From Moritella sp. JT01 (lineage in GTDB: Bacteria; Pseudomonadota; Gammaproteobacteria; Enterobacterales; Moritellaceae), in the NCBI RefSeq assembly GCF_001574435.1, contig NZ_LOCN01000004.1, positions 1 to 64,000 of the forward strand: a DNA stretch of 64,000 bases, given 5' to 3'. Each line of letters opens with the position of its first letter. Position 1 is the first letter of the stretch. Below the pieces are notes generated by a model that did not search any database, had not been told where the DNA came from, and saw only the letters and a program-made list of their open reading frames with translations. Below are positions 29,301-38,420 of the stretch, one piece after another. The position numbers and the translations under genes are program-made.

Positions 29301-30237
29301 TTTCTAACCCACTTTGTATCTCAGGCGTTTTTAACATGAGATCAAGTACAACTTTTTTAGCCAAGTTGAGATATGAAATATTTAACTCTGTTGTACCTGC
29401 AGCTTTAAGTTGTGCCCATTTAACTAAATTTTGTGAATAAAGATAAGTATTATCATCATCACGGTCTTCGAAATTACGTTCGACTTCACCTGCATAGGAG
29501 TTCCACCGAAAGGTTTCACTATCAAGATCTGGAAAACCTTGTCTAGAAACTTTTTCAGCATCTCCACCGTCATCTTTATTCGCAAATAAGGCTTCATATT
29601 CATGGCCTGGATTTCGAGCAATATGATTTGATATATCAGCTTCACAATCGACAAAATAATATGGCCATACCCTAGTTTCAGTTCCTATCGACCACCAAGA
29701 GTACTTTGTTCCAACCATTCCAGTTCGCTGCCACTGACGCACATTATCAGTATACGCACCTAAATCACCATAAAAGTCTTTTAAAGCTGACTGGCAATTC
29801 ATATATCTAAACTTTAGATAGGCATCACTGTCATCATAATCAGGTATCGTAGCGACAAATTTTTTATAGCTATTTTGTTCACTTAGCTCTAAATAGTCTT
29901 TTTCTGCAATTTTAACTAATTCAGAATGACTCGCTAGGTTACCAATCTCTACTGCAGAGTTTTTATAATAAAACCACTGACTAGTAAATGCATCATATAA
30001 CTTATTAGCGACTAATCCAGGCGGTGGATCAAGATAATTAATATGTGGGTCATAACGTTCTGGAAAAGGATATGTTGTTGTTTTTTTCATGTGTCGCGAA
30101 GTATCAAGAATAATCAATACTTGAGGCTTGGTATTTATATCTGCACTATATAATTCGCCCTCATCGGCCGTAGCGTTACTTACACTCAGTATAAAGCCAG
30201 ATAATAGCAAATTTATTCTTTTGAAAATCCTTTTCAT
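26389..30237 (-). CDS. pilY1: Type IV pilus tip/biogenesis protein PilY1
   Basis: A 1282-aa secreted protein. A signal peptide (residues 1-24) is followed by a von Willebrand A-like N-terminal region beginning QVLIILDTSRHM. The C-terminal part (from about residue 780) is the PilY1 beta-propeller, recognised by FGDPMHSAPLVI, FIGTNAGFFHAF, a calcium-loop-like DSNGDGYIDRIYAPDTGGN and GAGYDTDKDD. PilY1 is exposed on pili and counteracts PilT-driven retraction, in a calcium-dependent way in Pseudomonas. The metal site is degenerate: DTSRH replaces the canonical DxSxS. The middle region is long and Ser/Asp-rich. Confidence 0.92.
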   Translation of the reverse strand: MKRIFKRINLLLSGFILSVSNATADEGELYSADINTKPQVLIILDTSRHMKKTTTYPFPERYDPHINYLDPPPGLVANKLYDAFTSQWFYYKNSAVEIGNLASHSELVKIAEKDYLELSEQNSYKKFVATIPDYDDSDAYLKFRYMNCQSALKDFYGDLGAYTDNVRQWQRTGMVGTKYSWWSIGTETRVWPYYFVDCEADISNHIARNPGHEYEALFANKDDGGDAEKVSRQGFPDLDSETFRWNSYAGEVERNFEDRDDDNTYLYSQNLVKWAQLKAAGTTELNISYLNLAKKVVLDLMLKTPEIQSGLEIFNMNNTNLEWIDLQDNHGGRIVSGIKSLDPLDFDSDVDYQNAVNRLRNTVGDILTTSDSRSALCESLYEGYRYLYGKEVEFGDRQHLLNRPERDKSIEVNGKYKPGVSFNACQEKAYIIVISAGYHDFNTYFSCNNHDGKVNDEIAQLARSLGLTDEEINEKQVSAYVDRWLFPDCEYKNSMPVLSHYLYNNDLNPTTKNKQERIATYTIGLGPLSTGSSELLEKTALEGGGKFYNPIDAKSLQQTLQMAFADMIAEQNSTTSSISTSISSSNSTQSDNTVYYSMFEPNQTSRWRGNLKKFTIDKGQLSSWAEPASSGNNTDFTAALSSAAGTFFTKDSYSGWSSDKDPDDVKKGGVNASYPNRKYNVDADDSGDVNVHNPRDIFITNDSDNDGNDDELLPLSKENLFTALGYSLTSSSSSDDVSDAEVAVASLLGIGIEGIDDSVQWLQGLNSSGTKYRDDIFGDPMHSAPLVIRFQEQVEPRIFIGTNAGFFHAFKDSGRIVEEEWAFIPTNMIRRALALRGVTNARQRIYGIDGSPVDVEYTDSSGGSKHLIAFGLRRGGSSYYGLNVNITAGVTTPTLAWEVSNDSSQGEGAKFAELGQTWSTPVVGKVYQGLSKSGEPLAENEEPVLIFGAGYDTDKDDCVSNTKPCMDDVGRGVYLVNALNGNRIHNFTDTSMFEDSIASKLSIFDSNGDGYIDRIYAPDTGGNIYRIDLPFTYDNKTEVKSRWTTMKLAELGSFVTSTDDRRFFNPPAIVRGRNSDGTAYDGVLIGSGDITQPNSDDTTTNYFFNIKDDVTNTTIWKGDYSGSSETNVTNTPEPKKLSDLTNTVNGWKYELPAGGEKSLGAGVVIDGVVHFNSYTPFADTLDPIELENGQCVLNKTGDSSYYQMDLNTGSKITSRKLLNTIAKDLAVHAGVNRHGISVLRILGAGKGDSTKVGGASTPTGLIDTAVTLIPRSTYRYFNEAAQ

Positions 30238-30249
30238 TGCCTATCCCTA

Positions 30250-30681
30250 TTAATTTTTCGCTGCCAAAAATGGCTGTTCTACACCAGCGGTCATTGCCAG
30301 ACTTTTAACTCGAGGGCCATCGTCTTGTGTAAAATCCATTTTCACAAATCGGCAGCTAATTAAATTTACACTCGAAGCTTTTACACTTCGCTTACAATGC
30401 CCTTCTCCGCGCGGCTCTAGAGTCACATGCGAAGGACCACTCGTACTTAAAGCGGAACTAGTACCCTCTCCCCACGCCATAATATCGTTAATTAAATTAG
30501 GGTTACTCATCACTTCACTAAAGCTGCCTAATAGCGCTTGCTCATTAGCTAACTTTTCTTGCGTTAAGCCAATCGAATTTTGTCCTAACCGCGTTTGGGT
30601 TATCACAGCAGCAGCCAATGAAGTAATGACAACCAATATAATAATCACAATAAATAAGGTAACGCCTCGCTGGTTTCTCAT
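30250..30681 (-). CDS. pilX: Type IV pilus assembly protein PilX
   Basis: A 143-aa minor pilin-like protein with the N-terminal pattern RGVTLFIVIIILVVITSLA. It has the cleavage Gly but not Glu at +5, as is typical for PilX. Its ATG overlaps the pilW stop by 4 bp, and pilY1 starts 12 bp downstream. It acts with PilV, PilW and PilE in the minor-pilin complex that starts pilus assembly. The rest of the sequence is poorly conserved, so the name rests on position and N terminus. Confidence 0.83.
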   Translation of the reverse strand: MRNQRGVTLFIVIIILVVITSLAAAVITQTRLGQNSIGLTQEKLANEQALLGSFSEVMSNPNLINDIMAWGEGTSSALSTSGPSHVTLEPRGEGHCKRSVKASSVNLISCRFVKMDFTQDDGPRVKSLAMTAGVEQPFLAAKN

Positions 30682-31643
30682 TGTGTCACCGCCATCATAT
30701 TGTTTTTAACGATAACCGTTGTTGATAATAAAAAACGACGATAATTATCATTATTCGGAGGGTCAAAAGGTTTAAATTTCTCGTTAAACGTCTCGTTATT
30801 ATTTAATGTTAAATCTTTATTTTTAGCACGTGCTAATACATAAATACGCGCAGATACAATCTGACTCTTACTCCACATATCAGTAGTGACATTATTGCTC
30901 TCGTAATAATCATTAGCGCGACCATCGTCAGTCGTATCGACACCAAAATCAATCCGGATTTGTTCTATATTGCTAACAACCAAATCATTAATAAAATCAC
31001 CATCGATAAAGCTAAAACGGCTTAATCGGGGGCTATTGGTATCATGATCTTGGACAAAATAGGTGTGATGTAAGTAAGGGTATATTTCGGCGTTAGCTAT
31101 ATTCGGGGTTACACCTGTAAATAACTGCGCTTGCATAGGTGAAATCGCAACATAATAACGATTAGCTTGAGGATTAGGGGTAATCACTCCACGAATACGT
31201 GCTATCGACAATACGTCACTGTTTGCTGCAAGAGCATAACCATCATCATTCTCAAAACAATTAGCGACGGTAACATTAGTGATTCCATCAATCGGCGTCC
31301 TCACGATCCAATTGGCTTTATCTGGAAAATGTAAGTTATCATCAGCCGCGGGACCACCGACGGGCACCACACTACAATCACCAGCTGCAATATTATTAGG
31401 CACTTGGATATCAGTAAGTCCACCACCAGAAAATTCAGCAAAACTACCGATAGCTCGTACATCTTCGACTAATATTTGCAAGGCTAATTGCGCCTGTTGC
31501 TGTAAATTGGAAACGGTTGAAGAACGGTTGGCCGAGACTTTAGTATCCACAAACATCGTTGTGATGGACACCATAAGCACCAAACCAATTACCAGCGCAA
31601 TCATCAGTTCAACTAAATTAAAGCCCGCTTGCTTCACTGTCAT
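30678..31643 (-). CDS. pilW: Type IV pilus assembly protein PilW
   Basis: A 321-aa minor pilin-like protein with the signal AGFNLVELMIALVIGLVLMV (cleavage Gly, Phe +1, Glu +5). SNLQQQAQLALQILVEDVRAIG follows, then a large C-terminal domain with IEQIRIDFGVDTTDDGRANDY. This size and layout are typical of PilW. It overlaps pilV and pilX by 4 bp at both ends, so the whole set is translated as one operon. Confidence 0.87.
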   Translation of the reverse strand: MTVKQAGFNLVELMIALVIGLVLMVSITTMFVDTKVSANRSSTVSNLQQQAQLALQILVEDVRAIGSFAEFSGGGLTDIQVPNNIAAGDCSVVPVGGPAADDNLHFPDKANWIVRTPIDGITNVTVANCFENDDGYALAANSDVLSIARIRGVITPNPQANRYYVAISPMQAQLFTGVTPNIANAEIYPYLHHTYFVQDHDTNSPRLSRFSFIDGDFINDLVVSNIEQIRIDFGVDTTDDGRANDYYESNNVTTDMWSKSQIVSARIYVLARAKNKDLTLNNNETFNEKFKPFDPPNNDNYRRFLLSTTVIVKNNMMAVTQ

Positions 31644-32095
31644 ATAGCCCCCTTGATGAAGCTAGTTAGCATTACTTGTCGACGATTTTCGACTCCTACG
31701 CCGCAATTAACCCCACTGCTAGCAGCCGCACTAGCTGTAGCGTCCTGTATCAGCCAACTAGCAGCAACACTGACAGTGTAAGTGTCAGTAACATTACGAC
31801 ATAAACTAATATTGCTATTTGAAGCAGAGCTAACTGCATTAGCGAGAATACCAGTGATGATGAAGTCTTGGGTAGGTGACGAATTTGAGGTCGCGTTAAG
31901 CCAAGCGGTATTCGCCCGCAATTCTTGCAACGCAGTGCGCGCAAGATATGAAGCTTCTATTTGCTTGTCTGTATTTGCTAATGATTTCTTCGCAATCCCT
32001 TGCAATGCCACTATGCCCAACAGGCCAACGGCAAGGATGAATGATGTGATCATCACTTCAATGAGACTGAATCCAGATTCCTTTCTAGATCGCAT
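31640..32095 (-). CDS. pilV: Type IV pilus modification/assembly protein PilV
   Basis: A 151-aa minor pilin with the signal SGFSLIEVMITSFILAVGLL and ALQGIAKKSLANTDKQIEASYLA, the usual PilV pattern. I chose the ATG at 32095 with AAGTGAG upstream; an in-frame ATG at 32125 would add ten residues. It is the first gene of the pilVWXY1E operon. No fimT/fimU gene lies upstream; the 250-bp gap to ispH holds only a weak GCTCGT/ACGAGC inverted repeat at 32303-32329. Confidence 0.86.
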   Translation of the reverse strand: MRSRKESGFSLIEVMITSFILAVGLLGIVALQGIAKKSLANTDKQIEASYLARTALQELRANTAWLNATSNSSPTQDFIITGILANAVSSASNSNISLCRNVTDTYTVSVAASWLIQDATASAAASSGVNCGVGVENRRQVMLTSFIKGAI

Positions 32096-32345
32096 ATTTA
32101 ACTCACTTAAATAACTTGTACACACATGTTACACAAATGTTCATTTTATGTAAACACAATGCATTTTCATTCTGTGAAACATAACGTTAATTAAATTGAT
32201 TATTCAATGCGGTAGCAAACCAAGAGGGTAATTAACATAAAATTACAGAGTATAAGGCGAGATATTAAGAGGTTAGTTAGGAAGAGTGTATGAGTGAACA
32301 AAGCTCGTCGAGTCGATGACTAAACGAGCATATCAATCGCGCGAG

Positions 32346-33290
32346 TTAATTTACTTGCTTAATACGTAATTCAGCAGGTACTTCAAATATCGTATTTTCT
32401 AGACGACCTTCAACTTCGGTCACCAGTTTACCGCCATGTTCTTTTAACTTTTCAACGACTTGATCGATTAAGATCTTAGGTGCAGATGCCCCTGCAGTAA
32501 CACCGACTTTTAACTTACCTTCCAGTAATGCAGGTTCAATATCACCGGCATTATCAATCAGGTAAGATGGTACACCAAGGTTTTCAGACTTTTCACGTAA
32601 GCGGTTCGAGTTCGATGAGTTCTTCGAACCAACCACAAACATAATATCAACCATGCCTGCTAGTTTAGATACCGCATCCTGACGGTTCTGCGTTGCATAA
32701 CAAATATCATCTTTACGTGGTCCCTTGATCTCTGGGAAACGTTCTCGCAATGCGTCAATGATGCCAGAGCAATCATCAACTGATAATGTCGTCTGTGAGC
32801 TGAAAGTAAGATTCGTCACATCTTTTACTATTAATGTCGCAACATCAGCAATCGACTCAACCAGATACATACCACCATCAGCATTATCATACTGACCCAT
32901 AGTACCTTCAACTTCTGGGTGGCCCTTATGACCAATCAATACACATTCAATACCACGGCGACTCGCACGTGTTACTTCCATGTGTACTTTAGTCACTAGC
33001 GGGCACGTTGCATCAAATACTTTTAGATCTCGACGCTTCGCTTCAGCTTGCACCGCTTTAGAGACACCATGCGCACTAAAAATAACCACACGGCCGTCAG
33101 GCACTTCATCAAGTTCTTCGACAAAAATAGCACCGTTCTCTTTTAAGCCGTCCACCACGTAGCGGTTATGTACAACTTCGTGACGTACATAAACAGGGGT
33201 TTCAAACAGCTCAAGTGCACGTTCAACAATGCTAATAGCACGGTCTACACCAGCACAAAAGCCTCGAGGATTAGCGAGTAAAATTTCCAT
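32346..33290 (-). CDS. ispH: 4-hydroxy-3-methylbut-2-enyl diphosphate reductase
   Basis: A 314-aa [4Fe-4S] enzyme (LytB) that makes IPP and DMAPP in the last step of the MEP isoprenoid pathway. It begins [19 protein letters not shown], carrying the first cluster cysteine. The second falls in [13 protein letters not shown] and the third in [23 protein letters not shown] is also conserved. Two adjacent ATGs occur; the second (33290) is better spaced from AAGG. ispH next to fkpB, lspA and pilin genes matches the order in Pseudomonas. Confidence 0.96.
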   Translation of the reverse strand: MEILLANPRGFCAGVDRAISIVERALELFETPVYVRHEVVHNRYVVDGLKENGAIFVEELDEVPDGRVVIFSAHGVSKAVQAEAKRRDLKVFDATCPLVTKVHMEVTRASRRGIECVLIGHKGHPEVEGTMGQYDNADGGMYLVESIADVATLIVKDVTNLTFSSQTTLSVDDCSGIIDALRERFPEIKGPRKDDICYATQNRQDAVSKLAGMVDIMFVVGSKNSSNSNRLREKSENLGVPSYLIDNAGDIEPALLEGKLKVGVTAGASAPKILIDQVVEKLKEHGGKLVTEVEGRLENTIFEVPAELRIKQVN

Positions 33291-33302
33291 CATAAACCTT
33301 AT

Positions 33303-33749
33303 TTATTCTGCATTAATTTCTAAAATTTCAACTTCAAACGTCACGACTTGTCCCGCCAACGGATGATTAAAATCGACAGTTACCGAGTCACCAATCACGT
33401 CACGGATCATGCCCGGTAATTCAGCACCGTCTGGCTGAGTAAAACCAACAATCAAACCAACTTCCGCTTTCACTTCGGTAAACTTAGCACGATCTAAGTA
33501 GTAAATATTATCTGGATTAGGTTGTCCGAATGCATCTTCAGGTTGCAGTTCAAACTTGTTCTTATCACCAATAGTTAGCCCTAATAAGCAACGCTCAAAG
33601 TTTGGCGTTAAGCTGCCATCACCAATCACTAACTTAGCAGGTTTACCTTGTAACTCCGTGCTATCTGCAACAGAACCATCTGCTAAGGTAATAGTAAAAT
33701 GCATTAGTACTTGGCTATCATTACCAATTGTTGCTACGTTAACTGTCAT
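33303..33749 (-). CDS. fkpB: FKBP-type peptidyl-prolyl isomerase FkpB (SlpA)
   Basis: A 148-aa SlyD-like FKBP cis-trans isomerase with an inserted chaperone flap. VLMHFTITLADGSVADST and GDGSLTPNFERCLLGL form the FKBP part, and EDAFGQPNPDNIYYLDRAKF the insert. Unlike SlyD, no His-rich tail is present. The start at 33749 is 8 nt from AAGGA and lies inside the end of lspA (11-bp overlap), so the genes are coupled. Confidence 0.92.
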   Translation of the reverse strand: MTVNVATIGNDSQVLMHFTITLADGSVADSTELQGKPAKLVIGDGSLTPNFERCLLGLTIGDKNKFELQPEDAFGQPNPDNIYYLDRAKFTEVKAEVGLIVGFTQPDGAELPGMIRDVIGDSVTVDFNHPLAGQVVTFEVEILEINAE

Positions 33750-34251
33750 TTGATGATTCCTTGTCATTTTTACTTTCCATAATGGCTTCCAAGATTAACA
33801 TCGCGGCACCAATACAGATCCAAGTATCTGCTAAATTGAAAATAGGGAAATGGCTTGTATCCCAATACACATGTAAAAAATCAATTACATAACCATGAAT
33901 AATACGATCATATAAATTACCTAACGCACCACCTAAAATAAGTGCGTAAGCAATATTGCTCCAATACTGCTGAGCCGGTTGTTTCTTTAACCAATAAATC
34001 AACAGACCAGAAACCGATACTGCAATTACGCCAAAGAACCAACGCTGCCAACCGCCTGCATCTGCAAACATACTAAATGCCGCACCATAGTTACGTGCAT
34101 AGGTAAAATTAAACACAGGTAACACATTTACCGATTCACCTAATTGAAAATGGCTCACCACAAAAGTCTTGGTACCCAAATCAATAAAAAATACGACAAC
34201 GGCTAACCACAGCCAAATTAATCCAGTTCTCTTATGTGTGCCTACGGTCAT
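33739..34251 (-). CDS. lspA: Lipoprotein signal peptidase
   Basis: A 170-aa four-helix inner-membrane aspartyl protease that cleaves prolipoprotein signal peptides after Lgt acts. Conserved blocks are DLGTKTFV, NYGAAFSMFADAGGWQRWFF, GGALGNLYDRIIHGYVIDFL (first catalytic Asp) and FPIFNLADTWICIG (second). The start with GAGG at 34251 was preferred over an upstream in-frame ATG (34293). A terminator hairpin separates it from ileS, so it probably has its own promoter in 34252-34430. Confidence 0.95.
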   Translation of the reverse strand: MTVGTHKRTGLIWLWLAVVVFFIDLGTKTFVVSHFQLGESVNVLPVFNFTYARNYGAAFSMFADAGGWQRWFFGVIAVSVSGLLIYWLKKQPAQQYWSNIAYALILGGALGNLYDRIIHGYVIDFLHVYWDTSHFPIFNLADTWICIGAAMLILEAIMESKNDKESSNDS

Positions 34252-34430
34252 TATTATCCTCTGATACGTCAACGTGATGACGATAAATGTCATATATACT
34301 CAAGTTACTTCAAGATGCTATATCAGTAGCTTGGGTATAAACACTGCATTGTTATTGGTATCAATCCAGCATATTGGAATAGATTATTAACAATCATATC
34401 ATTTTCATGACACGGGTTAAGCATTTATCC

Positions 34431-34488
34431 ATAAAAAATGCCTACTGTGTTTATACTGATTAAGCTAACCAGTATACAGTAGGCATTC
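34431..34488 (-). terminator. Terminator of ileS
   Basis: AATGCCTACTGT / ACAGTAGGCATT plus an inner ATACTG/CAGTAT stem, read on the minus strand into a T-run. It is 74-131 nt after the ileS stop and before lspA. Confidence 0.78.
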
Positions 34489-34561
34489 TATGTGAACGAT
34501 AATAACAACTTAATGGTTATTACCCTTCTTTACTCGCTCGGTGTGATGAACACACTAGTGA

Positions 34562-37381
34562 TTAAGCAAATTGACGTTTCTCGCCTTCACCTTCGATGTT
34601 GTCTTCACAACGATTACAAATTGTTGGATGTGCTTCTGATTGACCAACAGTTTCGTTATGGTGCCAGCAACGCTCACACTTCTCAGCATCACTCTTAGCA
34701 ACGCTAATCCATAAACCGTCAATCGCGCTTGCTTCAACGCCTGCAGGCGCTTCTGTTACCGCAACCACTGTCGTGTTTGAAGTCAGCAGTACGAAACGAA
34801 GTTCATCACCTAATTTATCCAGATCAGCCGCTAATTCTGCCGTTGCATGCAAGGTAACATCAGCTTGCAATGAACCACCCACAACCGCATTGTTACGTGC
34901 TAGTTCAACAGTTTTGTTCACTTCACTACGAACAGCTTGTAACTTGCTCCAGTAAGCGTTATTCAGCTCAGCATCGTCTGCAAGTGGTGCTAGACCAGTG
35001 TACCATTCTTCAGTGAATACATACTCAGCACGTTCACCTGGCATTGCATTCCAAATTTCAAACGATGTGAAACTTAGGATAGGCGCAGTCCAACGAACCA
35101 TCGCTTCTAAGATATGGAACATCGCAGTTTGACAGCTACGACGTGCAATACCATCTGATTTTGCAGTGTACTGGCGATCTTTAATGATATCTAAGTAGAA
35201 ACTACCTAATTCCATTGAACAGAATGTCATTAGCTTTTGCGTCACACTCTGCATTTGATAGCTTTCATAATCCGCTAGGATTTCAGTTTGTAGTGCGTGT
35301 GCACGACCCACAGCCCAACGATCCAGTGCCACCATATCTTCTGCTGCAACAATATCAGTTACTGGATTGAAACCTTCTAGATTAGACAGTAAGAAACGCG
35401 CCGTATTACGAATGCGACGGTAAGCATCTGCACTGCGATCTAAGATCTCATCAGATACTGTCATTTCACCAGTGTAATCAGTACTTGCTACCCACCAGCG
35501 TAGAACATCACCACCAAGACGATTCATTACGTCTTGTGGCGCCATTACGTTACCGATAGATTTAGACATCTTACGGCCTTTCGCATCAACCACGAAACCG
35601 TGTGTTAATACTTCTTTGTAAGGTGCTTTACCGTGAATAGCCGTCGAGATCATCAATGATGATTGGAACCAACCACGATGTTGATCAGACCCTTCAAGAT
35701 AAAGATCGATCTCTGCGCCCGCATATTCTTTACGTGCATCAACAACAGAGAAGTGTGTTGAACCCGAATCGAACCATACATCGACTGTATCCGGTGCTTT
35801 GGTATAGTTGACAGCCTCATCACCCAGTAGGTCTGCAGGATCAAGATCCCACCACGCTTGGATGCCTTTCTGTTCAACTAACTGAGCAACATCTTCCATT
35901 AGCTCAGCTGAACGAGGATGCGGTTCTTGTGTTTCGTTATGCACGAATAAAGAAATTGGTACACCCCACGTACGTTGACGAGAAATACACCAGTCAGGGC
36001 GGTTAGTTACCATGCTTTCGATACGTTCTTTACCCCAAGAAGGTACCCATTGCACATTTTTAATTTCGCCCATTGCCGCATTACGCAGACCATTTAGTTC
36101 CATGCTGATAAACCATTGTGGTGTCGCACGGAAAATGATTGGCGTTTTATGGCGCCAGCAATGTGGATAGCTGTGTTTTATTACTTGGTGATTTAGTAAC
36201 GCACCTTTTTCGGTAAGTACTTCAATCACATTATCATTTGCTTTAAATACATGTTGACCAGCAAATAAAGGCGTATCTTCAAGATAAACACCGTTGTTAC
36301 CAACAGGGTTTGCAATTTCTAGGTTATAGCGTAGACCAGCCACGTAATCTTCTTGACCGTGACCAGGTGCAGTGTGAACAACACCGGTACCCGCTTCCGT
36401 CGTTACGTGATCAGCTAAAATTGCTGGAACGTCAAAATCATAGAACGGGTGGTTAAAGCGTAAATTTTCTAGTGCAGCACCAGTACAAGTACCAAGAGTC
36501 GTAAAGCTTTCAGGCGCGAATACGGCCATGCAAGACTCGACTAGATCACTTGCTAAAATTAGCTGTTGTGAACCCGTCTCTGTTACCATGTTAACTAATG
36601 AGTATTCAACTCTTTCAGCTAATGCAACTGCACGGTTAGCAGGTAATGTCCAAGGTGTTGTCGTCCAGATAACAGTTGACACTAAACCTTCAACATCACT
36701 ACCAAATACAGCTTTCACTGCGGCTTGATCTTGCGCAGTGAAACGTACATAGATAGCCGGTGATTTTTTATCTTCGTATTCAACTTCAGCTTCTGCTAAT
36801 GCAGAACCACAGTCTGTACACCAATGAACAGGCTTAGAACCTTTTTGTAAATGACCGTTGGCAACGATTTTACTTAAAGCACGAATAATGTTTGCTTCAG
36901 TGTTGAAATCCATTGTCAGGTACGGATTCTGCCAATCGCCTAATACACCAAGACGGATAAAGTCTTGACGTTGACCGTTAACTTGTTTAGTCGCATATTT
37001 ACGACATTCTTCGCGGAACTGTGCAGCCGTTACTTTACGACCTGGTTTACCCACTTTCTTTTCTACCATCAATTCGATAGGCAGACCGTGACAATCCCAA
37101 CCTGGGATATAAGGTGCGTCAAATCCAGACAAACCTTTGGCTTTAATAATAACGTCTTTCAGGATCTTATTAACTGAGTGACCAATGTGAATACTGCCAT
37201 TCGCATAAGGAGGACCATCGTGCAAAATAAAGGTTTTTTTACCTTTCTTAGCGGCACGGATTTTTCCGTATAAATCATCAGTCGTCCACTGCTTCAACAT
37301 ATTTGGTTCGCGGTTCGCTAAGTTAGCGCGCATTGCGAAGCCAGTTTTTGGCAGGTTCAGCGTTTTTTTATATTCGCTCAT
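34562..37381 (-). CDS. ileS: Isoleucyl-tRNA synthetase
   Basis: A 939-aa class I synthetase that charges tRNA-Ile. The HIGH motif is in [23 protein letters not shown] in [10 protein letters not shown]. The CP1 editing domain includes [17 protein letters not shown] and [12 protein letters not shown]-terminal zinc site has CERCWHH and CNRCEDNI. It matches the E. coli chromosomal type in length (938 aa). It follows ribF by 33 bp, and probably shares its transcript. Confidence 0.97.
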   Translation of the reverse strand: MSEYKKTLNLPKTGFAMRANLANREPNMLKQWTTDDLYGKIRAAKKGKKTFILHDGPPYANGSIHIGHSVNKILKDVIIKAKGLSGFDAPYIPGWDCHGLPIELMVEKKVGKPGRKVTAAQFREECRKYATKQVNGQRQDFIRLGVLGDWQNPYLTMDFNTEANIIRALSKIVANGHLQKGSKPVHWCTDCGSALAEAEVEYEDKKSPAIYVRFTAQDQAAVKAVFGSDVEGLVSTVIWTTTPWTLPANRAVALAERVEYSLVNMVTETGSQQLILASDLVESCMAVFAPESFTTLGTCTGAALENLRFNHPFYDFDVPAILADHVTTEAGTGVVHTAPGHGQEDYVAGLRYNLEIANPVGNNGVYLEDTPLFAGQHVFKANDNVIEVLTEKGALLNHQVIKHSYPHCWRHKTPIIFRATPQWFISMELNGLRNAAMGEIKNVQWVPSWGKERIESMVTNRPDWCISRQRTWGVPISLFVHNETQEPHPRSAELMEDVAQLVEQKGIQAWWDLDPADLLGDEAVNYTKAPDTVDVWFDSGSTHFSVVDARKEYAGAEIDLYLEGSDQHRGWFQSSLMISTAIHGKAPYKEVLTHGFVVDAKGRKMSKSIGNVMAPQDVMNRLGGDVLRWWVASTDYTGEMTVSDEILDRSADAYRRIRNTARFLLSNLEGFNPVTDIVAAEDMVALDRWAVGRAHALQTEILADYESYQMQSVTQKLMTFCSMELGSFYLDIIKDRQYTAKSDGIARRSCQTAMFHILEAMVRWTAPILSFTSFEIWNAMPGERAEYVFTEEWYTGLAPLADDAELNNAYWSKLQAVRSEVNKTVELARNNAVVGGSLQADVTLHATAELAADLDKLGDELRFVLLTSNTTVVAVTEAPAGVEASAIDGLWISVAKSDAEKCERCWHHNETVGQSEAHPTICNRCEDNIEGEGEKRQFA

Positions 37382-37414
37382 GTATCCTAATTCCGTTATT
37401 GGTATTATTAAAAA

Positions 37415-38347
37415 TTAAACTGACAGGCCAAAAAAGGTTTTGGCTGCAATGACATCTCGTTCTATTTGCTGGCGAAGTACATCAAAAGATGCAAATTTCT
37501 GTTCGCCGCGTAATTTCTTCTTCAGGACAACCTCAAGCTGTTTGCCGTAAAGGTCACCATCAAAATTAAATAAATTCACTTCTAGTTGGGTACGTACGCC
37601 GCCAACTGTAGGACGTTTGCCAATGTTTGCAACGCCCTGTATCGCATCATCACTGATACCTAACACTTCAACTACATAGACGCCATTTATGGGATCTACG
37701 CAGCGCTTTAATGGGATATTAGCGGTCGGAAAACCGATAGTACGCCCTAATTTAGCACCGTGAAATACCTTACCAAAAATACTGAATGGTCGGCCTAATA
37801 GTTCGGCAGCTAAATCAAGGTTGTCTTGTGCTAACGCGTCGCGGATCATGGTACTACTCACGCGTGCTTGAGCAACGCTAAAGGTATCCATGCTCACCAC
37901 ATCAAAGTCATACTTAGCACCAGCAGCTTGCAACATAGCAAAGTCACCCGTACGTTTATGGCCAAAACGGAAATCATCACCAACGACTAAATATTTAACA
38001 CCTAATTTATTCACCAACAACTGGCTAATAAATTCATCCGCAGACAATGCCGCAAACTTGCGATTAAAATTAACACATAAAAGTTGATCAATATTTTGAT
38101 CTTTTAACGCTGCATATTTATCACGTAACCGTGTTAATCGCGCCGGTGCTTTGTCGCCAATGATCATCTCTAGTGGCTGCGGCTCAAATGTCATTACCGT
38201 CGCAGGCAAATTCAATTGGTGCGCTTTTTCGATTAACTGTCGTAATACCGATTGGTGCCCAAGATGAACGCCATCAAAGTTACCGATAGTTAAAACACAC
38301 CCTTGATGATGTGGCTTCAAATTGTGAATGCCTCGAATCAGCTCCAT
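37415..38347 (-). CDS. ribF: Bifunctional riboflavin kinase / FAD synthetase
   Basis: A 310-aa enzyme that turns riboflavin into FMN and then FAD. The N-terminal adenylyltransferase has TIGNFDGVHLGHQSVL and GDDFRFGHKRTGDF. The C-terminal flavokinase has GRTIGFPTANIPL and VYVVEV. It is placed between murJ and ileS as in E. coli and Vibrio, on the same strand, with a 73-bp gap from murJ. Confidence 0.96.
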   Translation of the reverse strand: MELIRGIHNLKPHHQGCVLTIGNFDGVHLGHQSVLRQLIEKAHQLNLPATVMTFEPQPLEMIIGDKAPARLTRLRDKYAALKDQNIDQLLCVNFNRKFAALSADEFISQLLVNKLGVKYLVVGDDFRFGHKRTGDFAMLQAAGAKYDFDVVSMDTFSVAQARVSSTMIRDALAQDNLDLAAELLGRPFSIFGKVFHGAKLGRTIGFPTANIPLKRCVDPINGVYVVEVLGISDDAIQGVANIGKRPTVGGVRTQLEVNLFNFDGDLYGKQLEVVLKKKLRGEQKFASFDVLRQQIERDVIAAKTFFGLSV

Positions 38348-38420
38348 GTCTTTGCCAACTATTCCACTAAAATGATAAATTATAACTTAGTCAACGCACA
38401 GGGTCAGCAACAATTTGTAC

